Positions 1 through 10,082 of a DNA stretch of 61,835 nt are shown here, in pieces. The DNA lies in assembly GCF_000168715.1 (NCBI RefSeq), contig NZ_AASE01000016.1, positions 1-61,835 on the forward strand. Direction: 5' to 3'. The DNA is from Chlorobium ferrooxidans DSM 13031. GTDB taxonomy: Bacteria; Bacteroidota; Chlorobiia; Chlorobiales; Chlorobiaceae. The stretch's first letter is position 1. Each line of letters opens with the position of its first letter. A model generated the notes under the pieces. The model saw only the letters and a list, made by a program, of their open reading frames with translations, was not told the origin of the DNA and ran no database searches. Position numbers and translations under genes: made by a program.

Positions 1-465
1 AAGAAGCGCCTGTAAATCCTCTTCATGCTCCACCTCATCCTGGAGAATCTGTACGGCAAGGTTATAGGTAACGGGATCCTTGAGCCCTATTTCACTGATA
101 ATGCTGTTATAGACATTGATGGCACACTGCTCTCCCGAAATATTCTGTTCAAGAATCTTTTTTACAAAGGGATCATCCGGCACGGCATATCCACAGTTTG
201 CAAAGGTAAACCAATCGCGCGGCGAGGCAATGGGTGTTCCTCCAAGCTGAATAATCCTTGCTGTAATCATATCGGCATGCCGGAGTTCATCGGCAGCATG
301 CAGAACCAGCTCGGAAATCACGGCATCTTTCATCGGCCCCTGCACTATCTTGGATCCAACCCAGTACTGGTAATAGGCCAGCCACTCATCAGCAAATGCC
401 TTGTTAAGCAGCTCAAGAACACGGGGAAGATGCTCCCCTACAATTTCCCGTCCTCTGGTCCCCAT
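1..465 (-). CDS. Dps-like ferritin (DPSL, thioferritin), 3' end cut off by window
   Basis: The first 155 residues of a ferritin-fold protein are visible; no stop is reached before base 1. The start ATG at 465 follows an AGGAG five bases upstream. Visible ferritin-type ligands are E27, E60 with H63, E112 and the E144-V-E-H147 pair. Two cysteines, C91 and C114, sit where Dps-like (DPSL) proteins of archaea and anaerobic bacteria carry their conserved thiol pair, and the spacing around YYQYW and EQCAINVY matches that family. DPSL proteins are 12-subunit cages that use peroxide to oxidise Fe(II), protecting anaerobes from oxidative stress. It stands alone next to a divergently unrelated epimerase homologue. 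Other option: a plain ferritin/rubrerythrin relative, less likely because no rubredoxin motif is seen. Confidence 0.8.
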   Translation of the reverse strand, partial: MGTRGREIVGEHLPRVLELLNKAFADEWLAYYQYWVGSKIVQGPMKDAVISELVLHAADELRHADMITARIIQLGGTPIASPRDWFTFANCGYAVPDDPFVKKILEQNISGEQCAINVYNSIISEIGLKDPVTYNLAVQILQDEVEHEEDLQALL

Positions 466-508
466 GGCATACTCCTGTTTTTTTGTTTAGAACCATATCC
501 TGATACCA

Positions 509-1450
509 CTATTTCTGATTGTCAATCAGCTCTCTCAGCGCGGCGGAGAGGCTGGTATAGCTGAAAGCAAAACCATGGTCCAGCAGAAAACCGGGTTTGA
601 CTTTCTGGCCTTTTACGGCGTACTCAGCCCCCTCTCCAAGAAGAAGCTGGACCGCAAACTTCGGTACAGGGAAAAGGGATGGCTTGCCGAGAACCGCTCC
701 GAGCTGAGCAGCAAACTCTTTCATGGTAACAGGTTCAGGGTTGACTGCGTTAATCGCTCCCCTGTATGCAGGGTTATCAAGTGCTTCAATAATGCAATTG
801 ATCTCATCATCAATGTGAATCCAGGAAATGCACTGGAGGCCGGAACCTACAGGCCCGCCAAGAAACCAGGAGAACGGGGTTATCATCTTCTGCAGCATCC
901 CCCCTTTTGTCGAAAGGACTATTCCGGTTCTCAACAGCACAAGACGCACTCCTGTTTTTTCAGCAGCGAGCGCCTCCTTTTCCCAGTCAATACAGATTTT
1001 AGCAAGAAAATCACTGCCCTGGGGAGCAGATTCAAACAAATCGGAAGAATCGGCGCATCGCTCAAATGAACCATAGTAACCAATAGCCGTTGCGGAAATA
1101 AAAACCCCCGGTTTTTCCTCAGCACCGGCAATCGCCGAAACAATGTGGCGGGTACCTGAAATTCTGGAATTATAACACTCCTTCTTGTGCTCGTCACTCC
1201 AGCGGCTTTCAAGAAGCGGCTTTCCTGCAAGATGAATCACACCTTTGGCGCCGCTGATAAAGCCGGTCCACGCACCATCCGCCATATCCGAGTCCCACCT
1301 TACATATCCGGCAGCACCGGGAATTTTTTGTTCAGCAGTGTCAGGCGAGCGGACAAACAGAACAACCTTCTCTCCCCGCTCAATCAACTTCCGAGCAAGT
1401 TCAACACCGATCACTCCGGTAGCTCCGGTAATAACAATATGACCCTGCAT
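509..1450 (-). CDS. TIGR01777-family NAD(P)-binding epimerase-like protein
   Basis: 313 residues, extended short-chain dehydrogenase fold. The N-terminus has the Rossmann motif GATGVIG, followed around residue 73 by HLAGKPL, and SATAIGYYG near 120 supplies the tyrosine of the SDR active-site region. The C-terminal half has the family hallmark AVNPEPVTMKEFA and the end region LLGEGAE. This matches the YfcH/TIGR01777 family (often annotated as epimerase or cell-division inhibitor SulA-like; that old name is not supported by the sequence). Substrate unknown. The gene is 58 bp upstream-facing of the Dps-like gene, same strand, so they may be cotranscribed. Confidence 0.85.
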   Translation of the reverse strand: MQGHIVITGATGVIGVELARKLIERGEKVVLFVRSPDTAEQKIPGAAGYVRWDSDMADGAWTGFISGAKGVIHLAGKPLLESRWSDEHKKECYNSRISGTRHIVSAIAGAEEKPGVFISATAIGYYGSFERCADSSDLFESAPQGSDFLAKICIDWEKEALAAEKTGVRLVLLRTGIVLSTKGGMLQKMITPFSWFLGGPVGSGLQCISWIHIDDEINCIIEALDNPAYRGAINAVNPEPVTMKEFAAQLGAVLGKPSLFPVPKFAVQLLLGEGAEYAVKGQKVKPGFLLDHGFAFSYTSLSAALRELIDNQK

Positions 1451-1540
1451 ACCTCCGTCCAGTTAAATGATTAGAATTGCACTCCCTTAGCAGTATTGGA
1501 ACGGGCAACGACCGATAATAATTCCCGAACAGGGATCGGA

Positions 1541-1587
1541 TAAAAACAAGAAAGCCGGGAGCAGGGGGCCACCCTTCCCGGCTTTCT
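1541..1587 (-). terminator. Rho-independent terminator after glmS
   Basis: A perfect 12-bp stem (1549-1560 pairing with 1576-1587, arm AGAAAGCCGGGA) with a 15-base loop is followed on the minus strand by a run of T (complement of 1542-1546). It lies 40 bp past the glmS stop codon and is oriented to end that transcript. Confidence 0.88.
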
Positions 1588-1626
1588 ACCGTTAACCACC
1601 TGCTCTCCTGTTATAAAGGAGCATTC

Positions 1627-3471
1627 TTACTCCACGGTAACCGATTTGGCGAGGTTTCTCGGTCGGTCAACATTGCAGCCGCGAAGTGTAGCGATATGAT
1701 AGGCAAGCAGCTGCAGAGGAATCACCGTCAGGAGCGGCGTAATCGGGCCTGAGGCCTGGGGAATATAGATAACATGCTCGGCCAGACGGGCAACCTCCTT
1801 GTCCCCCTCGCTGGCAATAGCGATGACCCTTCCTTTACGGCTGCGGACCTCTTCGATATTGCTCAAAATTTTTGCATAGGTACTGTCGCGGGTGGCAATG
1901 AAAATTACCGGCATATCCTCGTCAATCAGGGCGATCGGCCCGTGTTTCATCTCTGCGGCAGGGTAGCCTTCCGCATGGATATACGAAATCTCCTTGAGTT
2001 TGAGTGCCCCTTCAAGAGCAACAGGGAAGTTATAGCCGCGCCCGAGATAGAGAAAGTTCTTTGCATCCTTGAACCGTTCAGCGATATCCCTGATCTGACC
2101 GTCAAGATTGAGAATTCTGTCTGCCTTTGCCGGCAGGTCGGCCAACTCTGTGAGGTTAAGAATAATCTCATCGTGGGAGATGGTCCGTCCTTTGCTGAGC
2201 GCCATGGCAAGCATATAGAGCATGATAACCTGGGCAGTAAACGCTTTGGTCGAGGCGACACCGACCTCCGGGCCGGCATGTGTGTACATACCGCAAAGGG
2301 TTTCACGGGCAATGGTGGAGCCGACAACGTTGCATATTCCCATAACGAGAGCACCTTTCTCCTTTGCCGTACGCAAAGCCGCCAGCGTATCGGCAGTTTC
2401 ACCCGACTGGGAGATAACGATCACAACATCATCTTTACCGACAATAGGATTACGGTACCTGAACTCCGAGGCATAATCCACCTCAACAGGAATCCGGGCA
2501 AACTCCTCAATAAGGTACTCACCGATCAGACCTGCATGCCAGCTCGTACCGCAGGCGCATATTACAATACGTTTGGCCTGTTTGAGGCGGTCGAGATAAT
2601 CCTCAATTCCGCCAAGACAGACTCGTCCCTCCTCAAGACGAACACGCCCTCTCATCACATCATGCATGACGCTCGGCTGCTCAAAGATCTCCTTGAGCAT
2701 GAAATGTTCGAAACCGCCTTTCTCTATCTTTTCCAGGGAAAAATCAAGTTCGGTAACCAGCTTTTCCTGTTCGACATTCTCGATGGTCTTGACCGAATAA
2801 CCCTCCTTGGTCACCACGGCAAGCTCGCCGTCAGAGAGGTAAACGACCTTATTGGTATGCTCGACGATAGGTGCCGCATCGGAAGCAATAAAAAACTCCC
2901 CTTCGCCGATACCGATCACCAGAGGACTTCCCTTGCGTGCAACAACAATTCTGTCGGGCTCACGCGATGAGATCACACAGAGACCGTAGGCTCCGTCAAC
3001 ATGACGAAGCGCCGTGCGGGTCGCTGACTCAAGATCAAGGGATGCATCTTTTTTCCACAACCAGTCGATAAGATGAACAAGCACCTCTGAATCCGTATCG
3101 CTGATAAACAGATAACCCTCGGAGATGAGCTCCTGCTTGAGGGCTGAGTAATTTTCGATAATACCGTTATGAATAACGGCAATATCCCCGGCAGCATTCA
3201 AATGGGGATGTGCATTGCGATCACTCGGATCACCATGGGTCGCCCAACGGGTATGGCCTATACCAATCGTCGCGCCCGGCATCTTTTCCCTGAGCTTGGC
3301 AGTATCTGTTTCCAGACCGCTGACGTTGCCCTTCTGCTTCATAACTGAAATGGTGCCGTTCAGGAGGGCGATTCCCGCCGAATCATAACCACGATATTCA
3401 AGTCTTTTCAAGCCCTTCAAAAGTACAGGCGCAGCTTCCTGCCAGCCTATATAACCAACAATTCCACACAT
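1627..3471 (-). CDS. glmS: Glutamine--fructose-6-phosphate aminotransferase
   Basis: 614 residues, the usual GlmS length. It makes glucosamine-6-phosphate from fructose-6-phosphate and glutamine, the first step toward UDP-GlcNAc for peptidoglycan and lipid A. The N-terminal glutaminase domain begins MCGIVGYIG with the catalytic Cys2; TRWATHGDPS and the HNGIIENY loop follow. Two SIS sugar-isomerase domains occupy the C-terminal half (for example SQSGETADT and CGTSWHAG near residue 310-360), and the protein ends in the conserved DRPRNLAKSVTVE. No glmS ribozyme is evident in the 120-bp upstream gap. A terminator follows. Confidence 0.97.
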   Translation of the reverse strand: MCGIVGYIGWQEAAPVLLKGLKRLEYRGYDSAGIALLNGTISVMKQKGNVSGLETDTAKLREKMPGATIGIGHTRWATHGDPSDRNAHPHLNAAGDIAVIHNGIIENYSALKQELISEGYLFISDTDSEVLVHLIDWLWKKDASLDLESATRTALRHVDGAYGLCVISSREPDRIVVARKGSPLVIGIGEGEFFIASDAAPIVEHTNKVVYLSDGELAVVTKEGYSVKTIENVEQEKLVTELDFSLEKIEKGGFEHFMLKEIFEQPSVMHDVMRGRVRLEEGRVCLGGIEDYLDRLKQAKRIVICACGTSWHAGLIGEYLIEEFARIPVEVDYASEFRYRNPIVGKDDVVIVISQSGETADTLAALRTAKEKGALVMGICNVVGSTIARETLCGMYTHAGPEVGVASTKAFTAQVIMLYMLAMALSKGRTISHDEIILNLTELADLPAKADRILNLDGQIRDIAERFKDAKNFLYLGRGYNFPVALEGALKLKEISYIHAEGYPAAEMKHGPIALIDEDMPVIFIATRDSTYAKILSNIEEVRSRKGRVIAIASEGDKEVARLAEHVIYIPQASGPITPLLTVIPLQLLAYHIATLRGCNVDRPRNLAKSVTVE

Positions 3472-3591
3472 AATACTCTGTTTTTAACTCTCTTTTGTAC
3501 CCGCAATAAGAATCGGAGATGAACGTTGCGGCCTTTTCTCCTAATTAGAACAAAACAATATAAAATGATTCCGGTTCAAACGCATCGCCGC

Positions 3592-4428
3592 CTATAAAAC
3601 ACGCCGCATCCCATCGTAAATCTTCTTCGCTTCTTCAGCGACAGCGAGTTCATAGTCGTCAATGGATAAAAACAACCCCGATCCTGAAACTTCGGGATAG
3701 ATGAGCGCACGGCTGACGTTGATAAGCGCACTTTGGCGATCGGCATCAACACCAAGATCCACCGCTTCTTCAAGAGATCCACCCTGGGCTCCAACTCCGG
3801 GAATAAGAAAAAAAAGACCCGGTGCTTCACGGCGAATCTCTCCAAGCTGCGAGCTTTTTGTCGCCCCCACAACAACACCGGCATTTGCATTTCTGCTCCA
3901 GGAGGCAACTTTACCAAGAACAGACCGGTAGAGCGGAGTGCCATCCTGCATCAACTTCTCTTCAAAATCAGCAGACCCCTCATTTGAGGTAAGGCAAAGA
4001 ACAAAAACCAGCTTCTCCTCATAGGAAAAAAAAGGCTCAAGGGAGTCAAACCCCATGTACGGGGCTACCGTGACCGCATCAAAAGGCCAGTGTTCAAAAA
4101 ATGCCCGGGCGTACTTTCTGCTGGTATTGCCGATATCAGCACGCTTGGCATCGGCAATAGTCATAATGGCATCAGGAATAGAGCCGAGCGTGTTTTCCAT
4201 ATCCTGCAAGCCTGCAATACCCCTTGCTTCGTAAAAAGCGGTATTGATCTTGTAGGCGACGGCTACATCACTGGTTGCCCTTATAATAGCACGATTAAAC
4301 TCAAGAACCGGATTTGCGTAGGCCGAAAAAAGTTCGGGGATTTTATCAGGATCGCTGTCCAGCCCGACACACAGAAGAGATTTCAACGATGATATCCTGC
4401 GGTTTGCCTTATCCCGAACTGAACTCAT
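3592..4428 (-). CDS. pyrF: Orotidine 5'-phosphate decarboxylase (type 2)
   Basis: 278 residues, longer than the E. coli enzyme and typical of the type 2 (mycobacterial-like) PyrF family. It converts OMP to UMP in the last step of de novo pyrimidine synthesis. The catalytic signature is the DAKRADIGNT segment near residue 95, preceded by the substrate-binding LCVGLDSDPDKIP at the N-terminus; FLIPGVGAQGG near 205-215 is the phosphate-binding loop. The start ATG at 4428 has a GGGAG upstream. It is transcribed away from ftsH; the 252-bp divergent gap is AT-rich around 4566-4600 and probably carries both promoters. Confidence 0.95.
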   Translation of the reverse strand: MSSVRDKANRRISSLKSLLCVGLDSDPDKIPELFSAYANPVLEFNRAIIRATSDVAVAYKINTAFYEARGIAGLQDMENTLGSIPDAIMTIADAKRADIGNTSRKYARAFFEHWPFDAVTVAPYMGFDSLEPFFSYEEKLVFVLCLTSNEGSADFEEKLMQDGTPLYRSVLGKVASWSRNANAGVVVGATKSSQLGEIRREAPGLFFLIPGVGAQGGSLEEAVDLGVDADRQSALINVSRALIYPEVSGSGLFLSIDDYELAVAEEAKKIYDGMRRVL

Positions 4429-4683
4429 AAACTCCCTCTCTCACGTTTTGTAATAATCCGGAACGCTCCTTCCTCGGCAGAAAAAACTGCATGGAATGAA
4501 GATATCCGGGTATGAAACCCGCGCCTGTAATGAAACTTATAGCCGCAGGAATACATTTTATGAGTTGTAATATATAATATGTTTTCTTGCGATATGCTTC
4601 ATTAAATGAAAGAATCCCGTAAATTAAAGGCCATTAATACCCTGAGAAGCAAGGCCTGTCATTATAACCATGATTGTTGATTG

Positions 4684-6789
4684 ATGTCAAAAAAAACGAG
4701 TAGACCTTCAAATCCCTATAAAAACGAACCGGAAAGCAACCTGCCGCGGCCGAAATTCTCGATAATGTACTATGTGGTTGTTATTGTTCTTCTCATCGGA
4801 ATTCAGCTTGCCTTTTTCTGGTCAGGCTCCACACAGGAAATACCTTACAGCACGTTCCGCAAACTTATCGCTGAAAACAAGATTGAATCGGTCAAGATAG
4901 CGCCGGAAAGAATATATGTCAAGCTCAAACCGGGTTCGGTTACCGGTGTTGCAGTCAAGGAGCCGAAAAAAGAGGGGCCGGGGATCCTGCCCCAGTCATC
5001 TTCAAAGCCGGATGAGATTTTCGTTAATCCGGTACGCGATGACGGCCTGATTGAGCTGCTCGAAAGCAAGGGAATCAAATACCAGGGTTTGCCAAGCAGC
5101 ACATGGATCAGCGAACTGCTGCAATGGATTCTCCCATTCGCCCTGCTTCTCGGCATCTACTTTTTTGTATTCCGTCGTATGGGCGGGCCGGGCTCACAGT
5201 TCATGAATATCAGCAAAAACAAGGCTGCACTTTATGAAAACCTGGATGAGCATACCCGCATAACATTCAAGGATGTAGCCGGACTTGATGAGGCAAAAGC
5301 CGAAGTCATGGAGGTAGTCGATTTCCTCAAGGATCCGAAAAAGTATACCACGCTCGGCGGCAAGCTGCCGAAAGGGGTGCTGCTTGTGGGCCCTCCCGGT
5401 ACCGGAAAAACACTTCTTGCCAAGGCTGTAGCCGGAGAGGCCGATGTACCGTTTTTCAGCATCAGCGGCTCGGATTTTGTTGAGATGTTTGTCGGTGTCG
5501 GTGCCGCAAGAGTCCGCGATCTTTTCAAGCAGGCCAAGGAGAAAGCCCCCTGTATCATCTTTATTGATGAAATTGACGCTGTGGGCCGCAGCCGGGGCAA
5601 AGGTGCCATGATGGGTGCCAATGACGAGAGGGAGAACACCCTCAACCAGCTTCTGGTCGAAATGGACGGATTTGCAACCGACAAGGGGGTAATCCTGATG
5701 GCTGCAACCAACCGGCCTGACGTGCTCGATTCCGCCCTGCTCCGGCCCGGCCGTTTTGACCGTCAGATCATGGTCGATAAACCGGATCTGAAAGGACGTA
5801 TCGATATTTTCAAGGTGCACACCAAAAAGCTTTCACTCTCTGCAGATGTCAATCTGAAGGCACTCGCCTCGCAGACTCCGGGATTTGCCGGTGCGGAAAT
5901 TGCCAATGCTGCAAACGAAGCTGCCCTGCTTGCCTCACGCCGAAACAAGCAGAGCATTGAAATGAAAGATTTTGAAGATGCCATCGAACGGGTTGTCGCC
6001 GGACTTGAGAAAAAGAACAAGGTGATCAACCCGCGTGAAAAGCAGATCGTAGCCTATCATGAAGCGGGCCATGCCATTGTCGGCTGGATGATGCCGGAAA
6101 ACGATCCGGTGCAGAAAATATCCATCGTTCCGCGAGGAATGAGCGCACTCGGCTATACCATGAATATCCCGCTTGAAGATCGTTATCTCATGACGAAAAA
6201 CGAGCTTCTTGCTCGAATATGCAGTCTTCTCGGAGGGCGCATTGCCGAACAGATCATTTTCAATGAAATCTCGACCGGAGCGCAGAATGACCTTGAAAAA
6301 GTCACCAGTATAGCCTACAACATGGTGATGGTTTACGGTATGAGTGACAAGCTCGGCAACCTCTCCTTCTTTGAGAGCAACAACCCCTACTACGGCAGCC
6401 CCGGCATCGACAAAAAGTACGGTGAAGAGACCGCACGGCTTATCGACAGGGAGGTCATGGCTATCGTCGAAGAGTCCCGTATCAAAGTCACCGAACTCCT
6501 GACCCGGAACCGCGAAAAACTTGAAAAGCTCGCTTCTGAACTGCTGCTTAAGGAGATGCTGCAGTACAGTCAGATTGAGGAGATTCTCGGGAAACGACCG
6601 GAGGGACTTTTTCCTGTTCATCTCGAAGAGGAGCCACTCCCGGACATTGATGAAGAGAGCGCTGAAACAGCAACCGATCCGAAAGAATCGCCTGCAAATG
6701 GTTCTGCGCCTCTCAGCGATACCGAGCAGGCTGAACTTGAAGCCGCTGTTGCACGACTCAAAGAGGCTCGAAACATACCTGAAAACTGA
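4684..6789 (+). CDS. ftsH: ATP-dependent zinc metalloprotease FtsH
   Basis: About 701 residues. It is a membrane-anchored AAA+ protease that degrades misfolded membrane proteins and short-lived regulators. A transmembrane helix lies at roughly residues 27-47, a short periplasmic domain follows, and a second helix is at about 148-165. Walker A GPPGTGKT is at about 236-243, Walker [11 protein letters not shown] follows, then the second region of homology with RPGRFDRQI, and the zinc site HEAGH at about 459-463. The C-terminal tail is acidic and low in complexity. I chose ATG 4684; a TTG directly before it (4681) would add one residue. No clear Shine-Dalgarno is seen. Confidence 0.97.
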   Translation: MSKKTSRPSNPYKNEPESNLPRPKFSIMYYVVVIVLLIGIQLAFFWSGSTQEIPYSTFRKLIAENKIESVKIAPERIYVKLKPGSVTGVAVKEPKKEGPGILPQSSSKPDEIFVNPVRDDGLIELLESKGIKYQGLPSSTWISELLQWILPFALLLGIYFFVFRRMGGPGSQFMNISKNKAALYENLDEHTRITFKDVAGLDEAKAEVMEVVDFLKDPKKYTTLGGKLPKGVLLVGPPGTGKTLLAKAVAGEADVPFFSISGSDFVEMFVGVGAARVRDLFKQAKEKAPCIIFIDEIDAVGRSRGKGAMMGANDERENTLNQLLVEMDGFATDKGVILMAATNRPDVLDSALLRPGRFDRQIMVDKPDLKGRIDIFKVHTKKLSLSADVNLKALASQTPGFAGAEIANAANEAALLASRRNKQSIEMKDFEDAIERVVAGLEKKNKVINPREKQIVAYHEAGHAIVGWMMPENDPVQKISIVPRGMSALGYTMNIPLEDRYLMTKNELLARICSLLGGRIAEQIIFNEISTGAQNDLEKVTSIAYNMVMVYGMSDKLGNLSFFESNNPYYGSPGIDKKYGEETARLIDREVMAIVEESRIKVTELLTRNREKLEKLASELLLKEMLQYSQIEEILGKRPEGLFPVHLEEEPLPDIDEESAETATDPKESPANGSAPLSDTEQAELEAAVARLKEARNIPEN

Positions 6790-6801
6790 GCATTCGGGTT
6801 T

Positions 6802-7077
6802 ATGCAGAAAAGGATGCATTTGACCGTGTCCGGTCTTGTACAGGGTGTAGGGTTCCGAATGTTCATTGACCGGGTTGCCAATGAGCTGCATCTGGATGGG
6901 TGGGTAAAAAACAGGCCCGACGGCACCGTTGAAATCGAGGCTCAGGGAGCAGAGGAAACGCTTGATGAGCTGTTCAGAAGGGCAGAAAAAGGGCCATCCC
7001 GAGCCCGGGTCACGGGAATAAAACGAATGGAGATGGCGCCGGACCACTCGTTTTGCGGCTTTACCGTTTTAATGTAA
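6802..7077 (+). CDS. acyP: Acylphosphatase
   Basis: 91 residues, normal for the family. Acylphosphatases hydrolyse the carboxyl-phosphate bond of small acylphosphates such as acetyl phosphate or carbamoyl phosphate. The phosphate-binding loop GLVQGVGFRMF (residues 11-21, Arg19 in the loop) and the catalytic Asn in GWVKNRPDGTVE are both present. It starts 12 bp after ftsH and shares its strand, so it is likely the last gene of that transcript, which ends in the terminator at 7099-7128. A second ATG four codons in is possible. Confidence 0.93.
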   Translation: MQKRMHLTVSGLVQGVGFRMFIDRVANELHLDGWVKNRPDGTVEIEAQGAEETLDELFRRAEKGPSRARVTGIKRMEMAPDHSFCGFTVLM

Positions 7078-7098
7078 CCGATCTGAATAAATGGCAAT

Positions 7099-7128
7099 AA
7101 AAAAGGCAGGGGATCTCCTGCCTTTTTT
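7099..7128. terminator. Bidirectional terminator between acyP and tRNA-Val
   Basis: A 12-bp perfect stem, AAAAAAGGCAGG (7099-7110) with CCTGCCTTTTTT (7117-7128), and a six-base loop. A-run and T-run flank the GC core on both sides, so it can end acyP transcription rightward and the tRNA transcript leftward. Confidence 0.9.
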
Positions 7129-7146
7129 ATCATGTAGTGATGTGTG

Positions 7147-7220
7147 TGGGTCCCGAGGGATTCGAACCCCCGACCTACTGGGTGTAAACCAGCCGCTCTA
7201 ACCAACTGAGCTAGGAACCC
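7147..7220 (-). tRNA. tRNA-Val (anticodon TAC)
   Basis: A full cloverleaf reads on the minus strand: acceptor GGGTTCC with GGGACCC (one G-T pair), D arm around GCTCAGTTGGTTAGAGC, anticodon stem GCTGG/CCAGT with loop TTTACAC giving anticodon TAC, and a T arm with GGTTCGAATCC. The discriminator is A at 7147. CCA is not encoded. Confidence 0.95.
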
Positions 7221-7473
7221 GTGAAAGGCCATAAGTATAGTATAAATTCCCCGGAAGAACAAATAGAAAAATCACTCAAAGCAAGCTCTCCATTCCGGCA
7301 ATTTGTATGCCTTCACGAAAAAGCATAAATTCAGGCCAACCAAGTTATTACTCAAGGGTCCCCCTGTTTATTATCATGCATCCTGACATGCTCGGGAGCA
7401 TGAAGCAATCGACGTGCAGAACAAATAAATTGCAGGACCAGCATAAAGCGGCAACCTTTTTTTCTACATCATT

Positions 7474-8622
7474 ATGCGATCAATAGCCATTCTCGGCTCT
7501 ACCGGCTCCATCGGTGTCAGTACCCTTGATGTTGTAAGGCAGCACCCGGATAAATTCAACGTAACCGGCCTTGCTGCTGGCCGGGATATCACTCTGCTTG
7601 CTGAACAGATCAGGGAGTTCAGACCTGAAGCGGTTTCCGTCAGGGATGAAGAGTCCATAGCAAAACTGCATGCCCTTCTGGGGGAGTACAAGCCGGCTAT
7701 TTTGTCAGGAAGTGAAGGGGCTTCAGCCATTGCCTCCGCAGACGGACCGGATATGGTAGTCTCGGCTATTGTCGGTGCAGCAGGCCTGCTGCCTACGGTA
7801 AGCGCCATAAAGGCCGGAAAACATATCGCTCTGGCCAACAAGGAGACGCTCGTGGTTGCAGGGCAGCTGGTATCTGATCTTGTAAAAAAACATAAGGTAC
7901 AGCTTCTGCCCGTCGACAGTGAGCACTCAGCCATTTTCCAGTCGCTTGAAGGTCACCGCACCGAGGATGTCGAACGCATCATTCTGACCGCTTCAGGGGG
8001 ACCGTTCCGGAATACATCAGCTGAAGAGCTGAAAAACGTCGGCCTCGAACAGGCCCTGAAACATCCCCAGTGGAGCATGGGAGCAAAGATCACCATTGAC
8101 TCCGCAACCATGATGAACAAAGGCCTTGAGGTGATTGAAGCTCACTGGCTCTTTAACATGCCTGCGGAAAAGATCGGTGTTGTGGTTCATCCCCAGAGTA
8201 TCATTCACTCTATGGTTGAATATATAGATGGTTGCGTCATTGCCCAGTTGGGGGCACCCGATATGCGCGCTCCGATTGCCTATGCCCTGTCATACCCGGA
8301 AAGGTGCATAAGCGGCATCCAGAAACTGGACCTGATAAAAATCGGAACCCTGACGTTTGAGGAGCCCGATATGGTTCGATTCCCGGCTCTTCGACTCGCA
8401 TTTGACGCACTGAAAGCCGGCCGGACCTACCCGGCAGTGCTGAATGCAGCGAATGAGATTGCCGTAGCCGCATTTCTTGACAAGAAAATCGCTTTTGTCG
8501 ATATTGCCGCCACGGTCGAAAAAACCATGCAGGCCCACGATGCATTCACTCCGGTCGAACTTGACGAGTACCTGATGGCTGACCGCTGGGCCAGGGATAC
8601 GGCAACCAAATTTATCTCATAA
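7474..8622 (+). CDS. dxr: 1-deoxy-D-xylulose 5-phosphate reductoisomerase
   Basis: 382 residues, standard length. Dxr (IspC) is the committed step of the MEP isoprenoid pathway, converting DXP to 2-C-methylerythritol 4-phosphate with NADPH; in a phototroph this feeds carotenoids, quinones and the bacteriochlorophyll tail. The N-terminal NADPH motif [14 protein letters not shown] is at residues 7-20, [11 protein letters not shown] near 120, the metal-binding region [11 protein letters not shown] near 147 and the flexible-loop [20 protein letters not shown] segment near 195. It is followed 80 bp on by rseP, the same gene order as in many bacteria. Confidence 0.97.
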   Translation: MRSIAILGSTGSIGVSTLDVVRQHPDKFNVTGLAAGRDITLLAEQIREFRPEAVSVRDEESIAKLHALLGEYKPAILSGSEGASAIASADGPDMVVSAIVGAAGLLPTVSAIKAGKHIALANKETLVVAGQLVSDLVKKHKVQLLPVDSEHSAIFQSLEGHRTEDVERIILTASGGPFRNTSAEELKNVGLEQALKHPQWSMGAKITIDSATMMNKGLEVIEAHWLFNMPAEKIGVVVHPQSIIHSMVEYIDGCVIAQLGAPDMRAPIAYALSYPERCISGIQKLDLIKIGTLTFEEPDMVRFPALRLAFDALKAGRTYPAVLNAANEIAVAAFLDKKIAFVDIAATVEKTMQAHDAFTPVELDEYLMADRWARDTATKFIS

Positions 8623-8702
8623 CCGAGCAAACCAACAAGAGCTCCGGATTTCGCCCATAAACGATGGGCAGATGGTGCGCGCTCTTGAAACGAAGGATAC
8701 CT

Positions 8703-10064
8703 ATGGACATTCTGAGTACGGCATTTTTTTTCATTCTCGCCATCTTCATTCTGGTAACGGCCCATGAACTCGGCCATTTTCTGACGGCGAAACTCTTCGG
8801 CATGCGGGTCGACAAATTCTACATCGGATTCGATTTTTTCGATATGCGGCTCTGGAAAAAGAAGATCGGTGAGACCGAATACGGAGTAGGCGTGTTCCCT
8901 CTCGGCGGCTATGTCAAGATTGCCGGTATGGTCGATGAAAGCCTCGATACAAACTTTCAGAACACAAAGCCGGAACCATGGGAGTTCCGTGCCAAACCGG
9001 CCTGGCAGCGTCTGATTGTGCTTGCAGGCGGAGTAGCCATGAACATGATTCTTGCTACCCTCATCTTTATCGGCCTTACCCTTGTTCTCGGTGAATCAAG
9101 AACAAGCATCAAGAGCCCGGCTTTCGTTGAGAAGGGCTCGGTTTTTGAAACGATGGGGATGAAAACCGGCGACCGGTTTGTTCTTGTGAACGGCAAATCC
9201 CTGCCAAGCTGGGAGGAGGTGCTTGATCCTGAACTGCTGACCGCCCGAACACTCGCCTATACGATTGATCGCGACGGGAAAAACATCACGATCAATGCGC
9301 CGTCGAACATCATGTCGCGCATCAACGATCAGCAGGGGCTCGGCATACGACCAACCATCCCGCCGGTCATTGATGAAGCGCTGGCGCAGCAGCCTGCCAG
9401 TCTGGCAGGAATAAAATCCGGAGGACTCATTACCGCCATCAATGGATTACCGGTAACAGACTGGACCGAAGTTGTCGGAATCATCTCCGCAAATGCCTCC
9501 AAACCTATCAGCATTACCTGGTACTATATGGCGTCTGTGCAGGGCAGAGAGATCAGTGCTGAAAAACTCCGCACTGAAGGCCGCGCATTTGTAACCACTG
9601 TTGTACCGAGCAAAGCCGGAAAAATAGGTATTTCACTCAAACAGACAATTGCCGGCGAACGGAGAAAACTCGGTGTCGGGGGCTCGATACTCAGCGGTAT
9701 CAACCAGAGCTGGAAAATGAGCGTCATGACCGTCCAGGGATTTGCAAAAATTTTCTCCGGAGAGGAGGATTTCCGCAAATCTGTAGGAGGCCCCATCAAG
9801 ATTGCCAAAATCGCCAGCAGAAGCGCTGAACAGGGCCCGGTCAGCTTCCTCTATTTTCTCTCAATGCTCTCGATCTCGCTTGCAATCATCAACATTCTGC
9901 CGGTTCCTGCGCTTGACGGCGGCCAGTTTGTGCTCAATGCCGTGGAAGGGATTATTGGACGGGAATTACCTTTCGAGGCAAAGATGCGTATCCAGCAGAT
10001 CGGCATGGCACTTTTGCTGGCACTCTTTGCATTCATTCTCATCAACGATATTTTCAATCCCTGA
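8703..10064 (+). CDS. rseP: RseP-family site-2 intramembrane zinc protease
   Basis: 453 residues from the ATG at 8703, which has AAGGA a few bases upstream; an in-frame ATG at 8664 would add 13 residues without hydrophobic character and is less likely. The zinc motif HELGH is at residues 21-25 inside the first membrane helix. A PDZ domain lies in the middle (about residues 220-300), and the second catalytic motif [13 protein letters not shown] sits in a helix near 398-410. Such proteases cut anti-sigma factors or remnant signal peptides within the membrane. No anti-sigma gene is adjacent, so the substrate cannot be inferred. Confidence 0.93.
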   Translation: MDILSTAFFFILAIFILVTAHELGHFLTAKLFGMRVDKFYIGFDFFDMRLWKKKIGETEYGVGVFPLGGYVKIAGMVDESLDTNFQNTKPEPWEFRAKPAWQRLIVLAGGVAMNMILATLIFIGLTLVLGESRTSIKSPAFVEKGSVFETMGMKTGDRFVLVNGKSLPSWEEVLDPELLTARTLAYTIDRDGKNITINAPSNIMSRINDQQGLGIRPTIPPVIDEALAQQPASLAGIKSGGLITAINGLPVTDWTEVVGIISANASKPISITWYYMASVQGREISAEKLRTEGRAFVTTVVPSKAGKIGISLKQTIAGERRKLGVGGSILSGINQSWKMSVMTVQGFAKIFSGEEDFRKSVGGPIKIAKIASRSAEQGPVSFLYFLSMLSISLAIINILPVPALDGGQFVLNAVEGIIGRELPFEAKMRIQQIGMALLLALFAFILINDIFNP

Positions 10065-10082
10065 GCCTGACAGCCCGACCCG

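Noticed and set aside
1774..2970. 398-codon open frame antisense to glmS
   Set aside because: It mirrors the codon pattern of glmS, has no family likeness, and glmS is certain.
4429..4680. Riboswitch or attenuator ahead of ftsH
   Set aside because: The AT-rich gap has no fold or conserved element I can name.
5935..7047. 370-codon open frame antisense to ftsH and acyP
   Set aside because: Shadow of two certain genes; no domain or start signal.
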